Origin: Nocardioides daeguensis
Lineage (GTDB): Bacteria; Actinomycetota; Actinomycetes; Propionibacteriales; Nocardioidaceae
Assembly (NCBI RefSeq): GCF_019192965.1
Contig: NZ_JAHTKU010000015.1
Coordinates: forward strand, 62,001 to 126,000
Length of the DNA: 64,000 nucleotides
Direction of reading: 5' to 3'
In this document: in pieces, positions 1 to 7,836 of the stretch
How the letters are laid out: each line of letters opens with the position of its first letter
How positions within the stretch are numbered: position 1 is the stretch's first letter
The notes under the pieces: model-generated
The model's input: only the letters and a program-made list of their open reading frames with translations
Database searches by the model: none
Told to the model about the DNA's origin: nothing
Made by a program: the position numbers and the translations under genes

Positions 1-1079
1 TCGGTGATCACGATCGGGGGGACGGCGGCCCGGAACCGCGCGCGGAGGGTGATCAGCCACTCGCGCAGCGCGTCCGGCACGACCGGCCAGCCGAAGTCGG
101 TCATCGGGTAGCCGAGCACCTCGCGGAACTCGAACGGCAGCTCGGCGCTCTCGTCGGCCGCCGCGATCCGCATCGGGTTGTAGTAGTTGACGCCGTAGAA
201 GTCGAGCGGCTGGCGCATCGTCGCGAAGTCGCCGTCGCGCACGTGCGGCTCGAGCAGCGTCATCAGGTCGTCGGCGTAGCGGCCGAGCAGCATGCCCTCC
301 AGGTAGTGGGCGTTCCACAGCGTGTCGAAGAGCTTCGCGGTACCCACGTCGGCGGGGTCGTCGCTGGCCGGCCAGATGGGGGCGTGGTTGTTGGCGCAGC
401 CGACGCTGGTGGCGCCCGCGGCGCGCAGCGCGATCGCGGCGCGGCCGTGGGCGACGAGCAGGTGGTGGCCGGCGGGGAGCGCGTCGAACATGAGCGCCTT
501 GCCCGGGGCGTGCATCGCGACGGCGTACCCCATCAGGGTCACGACGTTGGGCTCGTTGACCGGCACCCAGTCGGTGACCCGGTCGGCGAGACGCTCGCCG
601 ACGATCGCGGCGTAGTCGGCGAACCGGTCGATGGTCGCGCGGTTGAGCCAGCCGCCGTCGTCCTCGAGGCCCTGCGGGAGGTCCCAGTGGTAAAGGGTCG
701 CCATCGGCTTGATCCCGGCCTCGAGCAGGCCGTCAACGAGGCGGTCGTAGAAGTCGAGACCGGCCTGGTTGACCGGGCCGGAACCGGTCGGCTGGATCCG
801 CGGCCAGGCGATCGAGAACCGGTAGCCGGAGGCGCCGAGGCCGCGCATGAGGGCGATGTCCTCGGGCCAGCGGTGGTAGTGGTCGCAGGCGACCGCGCCG
901 CTCGAGCCGTCGACGATCCGGCCGGGCTCGGCGCTGAACGTGTCCCAGATCGACCGGCCGCGTCCGTCCTCGTCGACCGCGCCCTCGATCTGGTACGACG
1001 CCGTGCTGGTGCCGAAGCGGAAGTCGGCCGGAAAACGGCCGGCGAGATCTCCCACCCTGTCCCCCGTCGGCCCGACCAT
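1..1079 (-). CDS. GH1 beta-glucosidase, cut by left window edge
   Basis: Retaining family 1 glycoside hydrolase, probably a cytoplasmic beta-glucosidase that releases glucose from beta-glucosides. About 359 N-terminal residues are visible of the usual 440-480; the C-terminus lies outside the window. Seen in the translation: FRFGTSTASYQIEGA at residues 20-34, YHWDLPQ, and NEPN with the acid/base glutamate at residue 176. The nucleophile motif (ITENG in the family) is entered exactly at the edge: I, T and the first two bases of a Glu codon are present. The start is the ATG at 1077-1079. The gene is divergent from the pirin gene across 110 bases. No signal peptide is visible. The true substrate (cellobiose, plant glucoside or galactoside) cannot be told from the sequence. 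Confidence 0.93.
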   Translation of the reverse strand, partial: MVGPTGDRVGDLAGRFPADFRFGTSTASYQIEGAVDEDGRGRSIWDTFSAEPGRIVDGSSGAVACDHYHRWPEDIALMRGLGASGYRFSIAWPRIQPTGSGPVNQAGLDFYDRLVDGLLEAGIKPMATLYHWDLPQGLEDDGGWLNRATIDRFADYAAIVGERLADRVTDWVPVNEPNVVTLMGYAVAMHAPGKALMFDALPAGHHLLVAHGRAAIALRAAGATSVGCANNHAPIWPASDDPADVGTAKLFDTLWNAHYLEGMLLGRYADDLMTLLEPHVRDGDFATMRQPLDFYGVNYYNPMRIAAADESAELPFEFREVLGYPMTDFGWPVVPDALREWLITLRARFRAAVPPIVIT

Positions 1080-1189
1080 CGCAAACAGGACCTTTCCACG
1101 ACCGCTTCCTGTGCCGGCCGACGACACGCCCACGCGCGACGGCCGGAGCGCCGGGAGCTCCTCGATTCCCTCCCGGCACAATCTGTCAC

Positions 1190-1879
1190 GTGAACGTGGA
1201 GATCCGCAGGGGAACGGACCGGTTCCTCGAACGGGAGCCCGGGCGGCTGAGCCGCCACGGGTTCTCCTTCGGTCCGCACCTCGACCCCGACCGCCTGTCC
1301 TTCGGCCCGATGGTGTGCCACGACGACCACGTCCTCGGGCGCGGAACCGGGTTCGAGGAGCACCCGCACGAGGGGCTGGAGATCATCACCTGGGTGGTGT
1401 CCGGCGCGGTCGTGCACCGTGACGCCACGGGCGCCGAGGAGACCCTGGCGGCCGGGGACTGCGCAGTGCTGTCGGCGGGCGCCGGCGTGCGGCACGCGGA
1501 GGTCGCCGGCCCCGACGGGCCGGCGCGGTTCGTGCAGGTCTGGCTGCGGCCCGACGACCCCGACGCCCCACCCGGCTACGCGCGGGCATCGGTGGCGGCC
1601 GGACCCGGCGCCGGGCTGGTCCGCCTGGTCGGCCCCGGCGGGCCGCTGACGGTCGGTGTCGCCGGCGCGAGTCTCGACGTGGTCCGCCTCGGCGCCGGCG
1701 AGACCGTCGCCCTGCCCGCCGCGCCGCGGGTGCACGCCTTCCTGACGACGGGCGCGCTGCTCCGCTCGTCGCTGGCCGAGCCGCTGTCGGCGGGCGACGC
1801 GCTGTGCGTGAGCGACGGGCCGTCGTACGAGGTGACGGCGGGGGTGCCGACCGAGATCCTGGTCTGGTCGTTCGGCTGA
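1190..1879 (+). CDS. Pirin family bicupin protein
   Basis: 229 residues with the pirin fold: an N-terminal cupin holding the metal-site pattern HPHEG (about 63-67) and a later H-A-E (about 103-105), then a degenerate C-terminal cupin. Length fits the short YhhW-like pirins (about 230). Some of these have quercetin 2,3-dioxygenase activity and others act as redox-sensing cofactors; which applies here is unknown. The start is GTG at 1190, with a second GTG at 1196 also possible. No good ribosome binding site precedes it, so a leaderless or very short leader is possible. It converges with the marR gene across 15 bases and is divergent from the GH1 gene. Confidence 0.88.
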   Translation: MNVEIRRGTDRFLEREPGRLSRHGFSFGPHLDPDRLSFGPMVCHDDHVLGRGTGFEEHPHEGLEIITWVVSGAVVHRDATGAEETLAAGDCAVLSAGAGVRHAEVAGPDGPARFVQVWLRPDDPDAPPGYARASVAAGPGAGLVRLVGPGGPLTVGVAGASLDVVRLGAGETVALPAAPRVHAFLTTGALLRSSLAEPLSAGDALCVSDGPSYEVTAGVPTEILVWSFG

Positions 1880-1894
1880 CCCCGGCGGCGTGGG

Positions 1895-2362
1895 TCAGGC
1901 CTCGCCGAAGGCCTCGACGGGGTCGACGAGGGCGGTGGCGATCTCGGCGAGGCTGCGCACCTGCGCCGGGGTGAGCCGGTCGAAGACCAGTGAGCGGACC
2001 TGGGCGAGGTGGTGGGGGGCGATCCGGTCGAGGAGCGCCTGGCCGTCGTCGGTGAGGACCGCGAACTGGCTGCGGCGGTCGCTGGGGCAGTGCGCCTTGG
2101 TGACCCAGCCGCGCTCCTCGAGGACGGCGATCGCGTGGGTGAGCCGCGAGGGACTGGTCACGGTCAGCCGCGCCAGCTCGCCCATCGTCAGCATCCGGTC
2201 CGGCGCTGCGGAGAGGTTGGCGAGCATCGCGTAGTAGGTATGCGTGATGCCGGCCTCCTCACGCAGCCGCCGGTCGATCGCCTGCGGGAGCTCGTGGACC
2301 AGCCGGACGAGCGGCAGCCAGGCCGCCATCTCCTCCTCGTCGAGCCAGCGGATCTCGCTCAT
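1895..2362 (-). CDS. MarR family transcriptional regulator
   Basis: 155-residue winged-helix repressor of the MarR family. The DNA-binding core is visible: LTMGELARLTVTSPSRLTHA as the recognition helix region (about 58-77), then LEERGWVTK and the wing with DRRSQFAVLT (about 95-104). The ends form the helical dimer domain. It lies 64 bases downstream of ribA on the same strand, so the two are probably co-transcribed. It is the natural candidate to bind the palindrome in front of ribA and control both genes (inference). Its ligand is unknown. Confidence 0.87.
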   Translation of the reverse strand: MSEIRWLDEEEMAAWLPLVRLVHELPQAIDRRLREEAGITHTYYAMLANLSAAPDRMLTMGELARLTVTSPSRLTHAIAVLEERGWVTKAHCPSDRRSQFAVLTDDGQALLDRIAPHHLAQVRSLVFDRLTPAQVRSLAEIATALVDPVEAFGEA

Positions 2363-2426
2363 CGGGTCCCCGGTCCGTTGTTCGCGGAGGAGCGGAGCGG
2401 GAGAGCGGAGAACGGAGTGGGGCGGT

Positions 2427-3164
2427 TCATGCCGAGAGCCCGTCGAGGTCGAGGGTGTGGGCGGTGTGGTCGCGCTTCACGGTGAGGTAGCGCTCGTTGG
2501 CCGCCGACAGGTGCACCCCGGTCGGGACCCGCTCGCCGACCGCGACGCCGTACTCCCCGAGCTGGCGGGCCTTGTCGGGGTTGTTGCTGAGCAACCGGAT
2601 CCGGTCGGCGCCGATCGCACGGAGCATCTGGGCGGCCGCGCGGTAGTCGCGCTCGTCCTCGCCGCGGCCGAGCGCGACGTTGGCCTCGTAGGTGTCGAGT
2701 CCGGCGTCCTGCAGGGCGTAGGCGTCGAGCTTGGCGTACAGGCCGATGCCACGGCCCTCCTGGCGCAGGTAGAGCAGGAAGCCGCCCTCGTCGGCGATCC
2801 GCTCCACGGCCTCGCGCAGCTGGGGTCCGCAGTCGCATCGCTGCGAGCCGAACACGTCGCCGGTCAGGCACTCGCTGTGCGGGCGGACCAGCGGTGCCGG
2901 GCCGCCGTGGACCAGGTCGTCGAGGCGCTCGCGCCACGCGCCGAGACCGAGCAGCAGGTGCTCCTTGCCGTCGACCAGCCCCTCGAAGGTGACGACGTCG
3001 GCGGTCGTCTCGTAGCCGTCCGGGAAGCGCAGCGGGACGACGACCCGGGTGCGCACCGCGGCCGCGGGGACGTCGGCGAGATCGGCGGGGCCGGCGGGAT
3101 CAGCGATGCCGGTGGCGGCGCCGACGCGGGGTGCGCGTCGGGCGCGGGTGGGGCAGGTCGTCAT
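2427..3164 (-). CDS. ribA: GTP cyclohydrolase II, stand-alone RibA
   Basis: Opens the imidazole ring of GTP to give 2,5-diamino-6-ribosylamino-4(3H)-pyrimidinone 5'-phosphate, formate and pyrophosphate, the first committed step to riboflavin. The three zinc cysteines are present (C99, C110, C112 in HSECLTGDVFGSQRCDCG) and the LRQEGRGIGL motif is at 133-142. At 245 residues it is GCH II only; many actinobacteria use a RibB-RibA fusion, and no ribB domain or other rib gene is adjacent. Start ATG at 3164 has GGAG seven bases upstream. The first 35 residues are Ala/Pro-rich and may not be part of the fold. The partner is a MarR gene, and a 16-base palindrome sits just upstream. A role in specialised flavin or pteridine chemistry rather than bulk riboflavin is possible. 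Confidence 0.93.
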   Translation of the reverse strand: MTTCPTRARRAPRVGAATGIADPAGPADLADVPAAAVRTRVVVPLRFPDGYETTADVVTFEGLVDGKEHLLLGLGAWRERLDDLVHGGPAPLVRPHSECLTGDVFGSQRCDCGPQLREAVERIADEGGFLLYLRQEGRGIGLYAKLDAYALQDAGLDTYEANVALGRGEDERDYRAAAQMLRAIGADRIRLLSNNPDKARQLGEYGVAVGERVPTGVHLSAANERYLTVKRDHTAHTLDLDGLSA

Positions 3165-3176
3165 GGTCGCTCCATT

Positions 3177-3192
3177 ATTTCAAACTTGAAAT
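3177..3192. promoter_or_regulatory. Palindromic operator in front of ribA-marR
   Basis: Perfect inverted repeat with arms ATTTCAA and TTGAAAT around AC, 12 bases upstream of the ribA start codon and touching its ribosome binding site. Size and symmetry match MarR-family operators. The marR gene two positions downstream is the likely binder (inference). Confidence 0.7.
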
Positions 3193-3233
3193 GATGGTGC
3201 CACAAGGCGGCCGCCGGCGCGGGTATTCCCGGC

Positions 3234-3935
3234 TCAGTCCTCCGACCTCGCGGGGACCGGCCGGAACACGAGGCCGTCGGGGACGACGAGGCCGTACTGC
3301 GCCAGGGTGTCGACCAGCACCGCGACGACCTGGCGGGTGAGGCGGTCGACGAGCTGGTCCTGGGTCTCGTCGTGGTGGTCGAACCACCAGATGATGCTTG
3401 CGTCGACCATGCCCATCACCCCGACGAGGACGCCCTCGGGCGGGTCGGCGGACAGCGGCGTCTCGCTGAGGTACGCGCGGGCGGCGTCCGCGATCTCGCT
3501 CAGCAGCCGGGTCCGGCCCACGCGCGCGCGGTGCAGCGCCTTGGTCTGCTGCTGGGCGGCGAGGAAGCGGAACAGGTGCGGGTGCTCGGCGGCCCAGGCG
3601 ACGCACGGCGCGATCAGACCGCGGACGATCTCGACCGGCGTACCCGGTGTCGACAGGTGGGGCCGCACCCGGCGCAGCAGCTCGGCCGCGGCGAACCGGG
3701 CGACCTCCGCGTCGAGCTGCTCCTTGCTCGCGAAGTGGCGGTAGACGTTGGGTCGCGGGATGCCGGCGCGCTCGGCGATCTGGCCCATCCCGACCTGCGC
3801 GCCACCCTCCTCGATCGCGTCGACGGCGGCCTGGACGACCTGGGCCCGGCGCGCGTCGCCCTCGAGCGCCTCCTTGGCGCTGCGCCGGCGCACGGTCGAG
3901 TCGACCCACTTCGCCACGTCCGCCACGTCGACCAT
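3234..3935 (-). CDS. TetR family repressor
   Basis: 233 residues. The N-terminal HTH is clear: QVVQAAVDAIEEGG, then GMGQIAERAGIPRPNVYRHF, a standard TetR recognition helix ending in YRHF, followed by KEQLDAEV. The rest is a helical ligand domain. The start is taken as ATG 3933-3935 (MVDVADVAK); an open frame continues upstream but would run through the operator region. It is divergent from the acyl-CoA dehydrogenase, and two copies of a palindrome lie between them, so it probably represses that gene and itself in response to an acyl-CoA or fatty acid (inference). Confidence 0.88.
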   Translation of the reverse strand: MVDVADVAKWVDSTVRRRSAKEALEGDARRAQVVQAAVDAIEEGGAQVGMGQIAERAGIPRPNVYRHFASKEQLDAEVARFAAAELLRRVRPHLSTPGTPVEIVRGLIAPCVAWAAEHPHLFRFLAAQQQTKALHRARVGRTRLLSEIADAARAYLSETPLSADPPEGVLVGVMGMVDASIIWWFDHHDETQDQLVDRLTRQVVAVLVDTLAQYGLVVPDGLVFRPVPARSED

Positions 3936-3964
3936 GGCGCCGACGCTATCGCGCGCGGACTTCC

Positions 3965-3981
3965 GGATACACCTTGTATCC
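3965..3981. promoter_or_regulatory. TetR operator copy 1 (perfect)
   Basis: Perfect inverted repeat: GGATACA, spacer CCT, TGTATCC. It lies between the tetR start (3935) and the acyl-CoA dehydrogenase start (4012) and pairs with a second, imperfect copy centred 30 bases downstream. Confidence 0.75.
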
Positions 3982-3994
3982 GCAGGGCCCGACG

Positions 3995-4011
3995 TGATAC
4001 ACCCTGTACCC
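3995..4011. promoter_or_regulatory. TetR operator copy 2, abutting the start codon
   Basis: TGATACA, spacer CCC, TGTACCC: the same motif as 3965-3981 with two changed positions. It ends at the base directly before ATG 4012, leaving no room for a ribosome binding site for that ATG. Either the mRNA is leaderless or translation starts at ATG 4030. Confidence 0.7.
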
Positions 4012-5163
4012 ATGCGCCGCTCACCCTGGATGGACTCCGACCTCGACGACGTCCGCGATCTCGCCCGGACCTTCTGCGAGAAGGAGATCAAGCCCAACAT
4101 CGAGACCTACATCGCCAACAAGCAGGTCGACCGCGACCTGTGGAACAAGGCCGGCGAGGTCGGCCTGCTGTGCCTCTCGGTCCCCGAGGAGTACGGCGGC
4201 GGGGGCGGCACGTTCGCCCACGAGGCGATCCTCATCGAGGAGCAGGCCCGCGTCGGCGACAGCTCGTGGGGCGCCTCGCTCCACAACGGCATCGTCGCCC
4301 ACTACATCCTCAACTACGGCACCGAGGAGCAGAAGCACGCCTGGCTGCCCAAGCTCGCCAGCGGCGAGGCGGTCGGCGCCATCGCGATGACCGAGCCCGG
4401 CACCGGCTCGGACCTGCAGAACGTGAAGACCAAGGCGATCCGCGAGGGCGACGAGTACGTCGTCAACGGCGCCAAGACCTTCATCACCAACGGCGCCCAG
4501 GCCGACGTGGTGATCGTGGTCGCCAAGACCAACCCCGAGGAGGCCGCCGCCGGCATCTCGCTGATCATCGTGCCGACCGACACCCCGGGCTTCTCGCGGG
4601 GCCGGGTGCTCGACAAGGTCGGCATGAAGGGCCAGGACACCTCCGAGCTCAGCTTCGTCGACGTCCGGGTCCCGGTCACCAACCTGCTCGGCACCGAGGA
4701 GGGCCAGGGCTTCATCCAGCTGATGGAGCAGCTGCCGCAGGAACGACTGATCGTCGCCCTCGCCAACGTGGCCGCCATGGAGTTCTGCCTTGAGGAGACC
4801 CTGCGCTACGTGCACGACCGGCACGCCTTCAACCGGCCGATCTGGGGCTTCCAGAACACCAAGTTCAAGATGGCCGAGGTCGCCACCGAGGCCCGCGTCG
4901 CCCGCTCCTTCGTCGACGAGTGCATCGGCCTCCACATCGAGGGCAAGCTCGACATCCCCACCGTCGCGATGGCCAAGCTGTGGTGCTCCGAGCGCGCCCA
5001 GAAGGTCGCCGACAAGTGCCTGCAGCTGCACGGCGGCTACGGCTACATGAACGAGTACCCCATCGCCCGCGTCTGGGCCGACCTCCGGGTCTCGCAGATC
5101 TACGCCGGCACCAGCGAGATCATGAAGGAGATCATCGCGCGGTCGCTGCCGGCTCCTTCCTGA
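4012..5163 (+). CDS. Acyl-CoA dehydrogenase, LCAD/IVD-type active site
   Basis: FAD enzyme that makes the trans-2,3 double bond in acyl-CoA, passing electrons to ETF. 383 residues, the normal length. Family motifs seen: IAMTEPGTGSDLQ (first signature), GAKTFITNG, RHAFNRPIWGFQN, and the C-terminal LQLHGGYGYMNEYPIAR. The position that holds the catalytic Glu in medium-chain enzymes reads YAGTSEIM, with Ala. The base is therefore probably the Glu in QLPQERLIVA, as in long-chain and isovaleryl-CoA dehydrogenases (family knowledge). Start: ATG 4012 directly after an operator, or ATG 4030 (MDSDLDDV). Probably controlled by the divergent TetR. The substrate chain length is not determinable here. Confidence 0.92.
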   Translation: MRRSPWMDSDLDDVRDLARTFCEKEIKPNIETYIANKQVDRDLWNKAGEVGLLCLSVPEEYGGGGGTFAHEAILIEEQARVGDSSWGASLHNGIVAHYILNYGTEEQKHAWLPKLASGEAVGAIAMTEPGTGSDLQNVKTKAIREGDEYVVNGAKTFITNGAQADVVIVVAKTNPEEAAAGISLIIVPTDTPGFSRGRVLDKVGMKGQDTSELSFVDVRVPVTNLLGTEEGQGFIQLMEQLPQERLIVALANVAAMEFCLEETLRYVHDRHAFNRPIWGFQNTKFKMAEVATEARVARSFVDECIGLHIEGKLDIPTVAMAKLWCSERAQKVADKCLQLHGGYGYMNEYPIARVWADLRVSQIYAGTSEIMKEIIARSLPAPS

Positions 5164-5182
5164 GCCGGGCGGCGCCCGAGAC

Positions 5183-5294
5183 AGTTTCACCGGCCGGCTG
5201 GTGGAACTGCCGGGGGGTTGGACGACAAAACTGGCGCTTGGACGAGGAAGTTTCCTCGTCCAAGCGCCAGTTTCACCGGCCGGCCGGTGAAACT
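5183..5294. repeat. Compound palindromic element (three inverted repeats)
   Basis: Three inverted repeats in a row between the ACAD stop and the convergent lipid kinase stop. 5183-5208: 26 bases with arms beginning AGTTTCACCGGCC (two mismatches). 5228-5273: perfect 22-base arms beginning AAACTGGCGCTTGG around a 2-base centre. 5269-5294: a perfect 26-base palindrome with the same AGTTTCACCGGCC arm as the first. It probably works as a bidirectional terminator. The repeated outer arm suggests a REP-like element that has duplicated. Confidence 0.8.
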
Positions 5295-5298
5295 CATT

Positions 5299-6225
5299 TC
5301 AGGCCAGCACCCGACCCGCGGCGGGCAGCAGCTCGACGGTCAGCGGCGCCGCATCGTCGGCAGGGAGGGCTCCGAGGGCCTCGCCGTCGGCACCCACGGG
5401 TACGGCGCCGCCCCCACGGTGCTGCCCGGAGAGCCTGACCCGGCGGCCGGTCCGCACGGTCACCTCGGCGAGGTCGACGTGGCTGCCGTCGTACACCTTG
5501 GGGAGGGCGCGGATCAGGTCGAGGTGGGAGGCCGCCTCGATGACGATGACGTCGAGCAGGCCGTCGTCGAGGGAGGCGGCCGGCGCGATCGCCATGCCCT
5601 TGCCGTAGAAGCGCGAGTTGGCGATGACGACGGTCGCGGCCTGGTGGGTGCTGCGGACGCCGTCCACCTCGAGCACGCACTCGACGGGGCGGTAGGTCGC
5701 GAGGGCGCGGACGGCGGCGTAGGGGTACTGCAGCTTCGAGGGCAGCCAGCGCGAGCGGTCGACGATCTCGGCGGCGCGGGCGTCGACGCCGGCATAGACC
5801 GACCCCGCCACGACGGACGTCGTGCCGTCGCCCCCGGTCACCCGGAGGAGGTCGATGCGCCGCGGGGCGCCGTCCAGCAGGAGTCGCGCCTGGGCGGCGG
5901 TGTCGGTGGGCACCTCGAGCATCCGGGCGAAGTCGTTGCCGCGACCGGCCGGGACGACGGCGAGCACGCCTTCGCGCTCGGCCACCGCGCCGGCGACCGA
6001 CGAGAGCATCCCGTCGCCGCCGACCGACACCACGACGGCGCCGCGGGCGACTGCCGCCTCGACCAGCGCAGGCGTCTCCGCCGCCGAGGCCGTGTAGGTG
6101 ACCTCGACCTCGGCACCGGCCTCGCGCAGCGCCCGGGCGAGCGGAACGACGACCTTGGGCGCCGCGCCCCCGCCGGAGGCCGGGTTCACGAGGAAGGCGA
6201 ACGCCCTGCGGCTGCCCGGCGTCAC
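5299..6225 (-). CDS. Diacylglycerol kinase-like lipid kinase (YegS/DgkB family)
   Basis: 308 residues of the DAGK catalytic family. The hallmark GGDG nucleotide loop appears as VVSVGGDGMLSSVAGAV (about 65-81), with the preceding FLVNPASGGG strand near residue 11 and VPAGRGNDFARML after it. These enzymes phosphorylate lipid hydroxyls (diacylglycerol, sphingoid or glycerolipid) using ATP. Its start overlaps the stop of the AgpS-like gene by four bases (ATGA at 6222-6225), so it is translationally coupled to it. That setting favours a glycerolipid or alkylglycerol substrate (inference). It converges on the ACAD gene across a strong palindromic element. Confidence 0.88.
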   Translation of the reverse strand: MTPGSRRAFAFLVNPASGGGAAPKVVVPLARALREAGAEVEVTYTASAAETPALVEAAVARGAVVVSVGGDGMLSSVAGAVAEREGVLAVVPAGRGNDFARMLEVPTDTAAQARLLLDGAPRRIDLLRVTGGDGTTSVVAGSVYAGVDARAAEIVDRSRWLPSKLQYPYAAVRALATYRPVECVLEVDGVRSTHQAATVVIANSRFYGKGMAIAPAASLDDGLLDVIVIEAASHLDLIRALPKVYDGSHVDLAEVTVRTGRRVRLSGQHRGGGAVPVGADGEALGALPADDAAPLTVELLPAAGRVLA

Positions 6226-7814
6226 GGGATCAGCACCCCGGGGTTGAGGATGCCGGCGGGGTCGACGGCCCTCTTCACCGCGCGCAGCACCTCGACGCCG
6301 ATCTCACCGATCTCCGCGGTGAGGTACGGCTTGTGGTCGGTGCCGACCGCGTGGTGGTGGGTGATCGCGGCGCCGGCGGCGACGATCGCCTCGCAGGCCG
6401 CGGCCTTGGCGGGCAGCCAACGCCCGAGCGGGTCGTCGCCCGCCGGGGCGGCGACGGTGAAGTAGAGCGAGCAGCCGGTCGGGTACACGTGCGAGATGTG
6501 GCAGAGCACCATCGTGCCCTCACCCAGGCTCTCCTCGAGCGCAGCCTTGACCCGCGCGTAGAGGTTCTCGCGGTTGCTCCAGAAGGTGGCGGTCTCGAGG
6601 GTCTCGACGAGGACGCCGACGTCGAGCAGGCTGTCGCGCAGGTACGGCGCGTTGAAGCGGCCGTGCGCCCACGCCTCGCCCGGACCCGAGCCCTGGGGGG
6701 TACCGCCGAGCGCGGTCAGCGCCTCGGTGACCGCAGCCCTCTTGGCGGCGACCGCGGCCGGCGTGCCCTCGTGGCCGACGATCATCAGGCAGCCGGCGTT
6801 CCCCTCGCCGCCGATGGACTCCGGGTCCGCGAGGTTGATCGCGGTCTCGTTCTCGTCCGAGAGCCGGATGACGGTGGGCAGCAGGTCGGACTGGGCGAGC
6901 GCGCGCATCGCGTCGGCCCCGTCGGCGAAGCTCGCCCAGCGCCAGCCCTCGTACTCCTTGACCTCGGGCAGCGGGCGGACCCGGAGCGTGACCTCGGTGA
7001 TCACGCCGAAGGCGCCCTCGGAGCCGAGGAAGAGCTCGCGGAGGTCGGGGCCGGACGCGTTGGCCGGGGCGCTGCCGAGGCGCACCTCGCCGACGGGGGT
7101 GGCGACCCGCAGGCCGACGACCATCGCGTCGAAGCGGCCGTACCCGGCGCTGGACTGGCCGCTCGACCGGGTCGCGGCGAAGCCGCCGATCGTGGCGTAC
7201 TCGAAGGACTGCGGGAAGTGGCCGAGCATCATCCCGTGCGCCGCGAGCAGCGCCTCGGCCTCGGGGCCGCGCAGGCCGGGCTCGAGGGTCGCGGTCGAGG
7301 AGACCGGGTCGAGCGCGAGCAGGCCGCGCATCCGGCCCAGGTCGAGGGAGAGGACGCCGCCGAGCCCGGCCGGGTCGGCGACGAGACCGCCGGTGACCGC
7401 CGTACCGCCGCCGAAGGGGACGACGGCGATCCGCTGCTCCTGCGCGTAGGCCAGCACCGCGACGACCTCGTCGTGGCCGGCCGGGCGGACGACGACGTCG
7501 GGCGCGTCGCCCAGGTCCCCGGCGCGCTGGCGGAGCAGGTCGGGGGTGGACTTGCCGCGGGTGCGCTGGCGGCGCAGCGCGTCGTCGAGGACGACGTGGT
7601 CGTCGCCGACGATCGCGCGCAGCCCGGCGAGCTGGGCGTCGCCGAGCCGCGGCGCGGGAACGGCGACGTCGGCACGAGCAGGAGTGTCCTGGATCGGGAA
7701 CGCCAGCCCGACGAGGTCGCGGACTCCGTCCGGGAGGCCGGTCTCGTGGGCCGGGTCGCCCCAGCGGGTCGGGGGCATCTCGGGCTGCAGGACGGAGGGA
7801 CGCTCGGTCGTCAT
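6222..7814 (-). CDS. FAD-binding oxidase, alkylglycerone-phosphate synthase-like
   Basis: 530 residues with a PCMH-type FAD domain: VVPFGGGTAVTGG (about 131-143), GLRGPEAEALL, and the pair FEYATIGGFAATRSSGQSSAGYGR and SEGAFGVITEVTLRVRP. A C-terminal HHHAVGTDH block corresponds to the histidine-rich active-site loop of alkyl-DHAP synthase. Length and N-terminus match mycobacterial AgpS-like proteins. The eukaryotic enzyme swaps the acyl chain of acyl-DHAP for a fatty alcohol; bacterial homologues are mostly untested. A D-lactate or glycolate oxidase-like role remains possible. Neighbours (lipid kinase, GlpD) support a glycerol phosphate substrate. The start ATG 7812-7814 lies inside the operator shared with the divergent TetR, with no ribosome binding site, so it is probably leaderless. 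Confidence 0.8.
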   Translation of the reverse strand: MTTERPSVLQPEMPPTRWGDPAHETGLPDGVRDLVGLAFPIQDTPARADVAVPAPRLGDAQLAGLRAIVGDDHVVLDDALRRQRTRGKSTPDLLRQRAGDLGDAPDVVVRPAGHDEVVAVLAYAQEQRIAVVPFGGGTAVTGGLVADPAGLGGVLSLDLGRMRGLLALDPVSSTATLEPGLRGPEAEALLAAHGMMLGHFPQSFEYATIGGFAATRSSGQSSAGYGRFDAMVVGLRVATPVGEVRLGSAPANASGPDLRELFLGSEGAFGVITEVTLRVRPLPEVKEYEGWRWASFADGADAMRALAQSDLLPTVIRLSDENETAINLADPESIGGEGNAGCLMIVGHEGTPAAVAAKRAAVTEALTALGGTPQGSGPGEAWAHGRFNAPYLRDSLLDVGVLVETLETATFWSNRENLYARVKAALEESLGEGTMVLCHISHVYPTGCSLYFTVAAPAGDDPLGRWLPAKAAACEAIVAAGAAITHHHAVGTDHKPYLTAEIGEIGVEVLRAVKRAVDPAGILNPGVLIP

Positions 7815-7836
7815 GTGTTACAGTGTTACACATGAC
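7810..7836. promoter_or_regulatory. Shared operator containing both divergent start codons
   Basis: 27-base near-palindrome with perfect 9-base outer arms GTCATGTGT / ACACATGAC around TACAGTGTT. The AgpS-like ATG (minus strand, 7814) and the TetR ATG (plus strand, 7832) each sit in one arm. TACAGT at 7819-7824 is a good -10 box (TANNNT) seven bases before ATG 7832. On the other strand TAACAC at 7828-7823 is similarly placed for ATG 7814. Both mRNAs would be leaderless. Confidence 0.7.

Noticed and set aside
3165..3233. FMN riboswitch before ribA
   Set aside because: Only 69 bases separate ribA from the next gene and no RFN-type conserved stems are present; a palindromic operator is seen instead.
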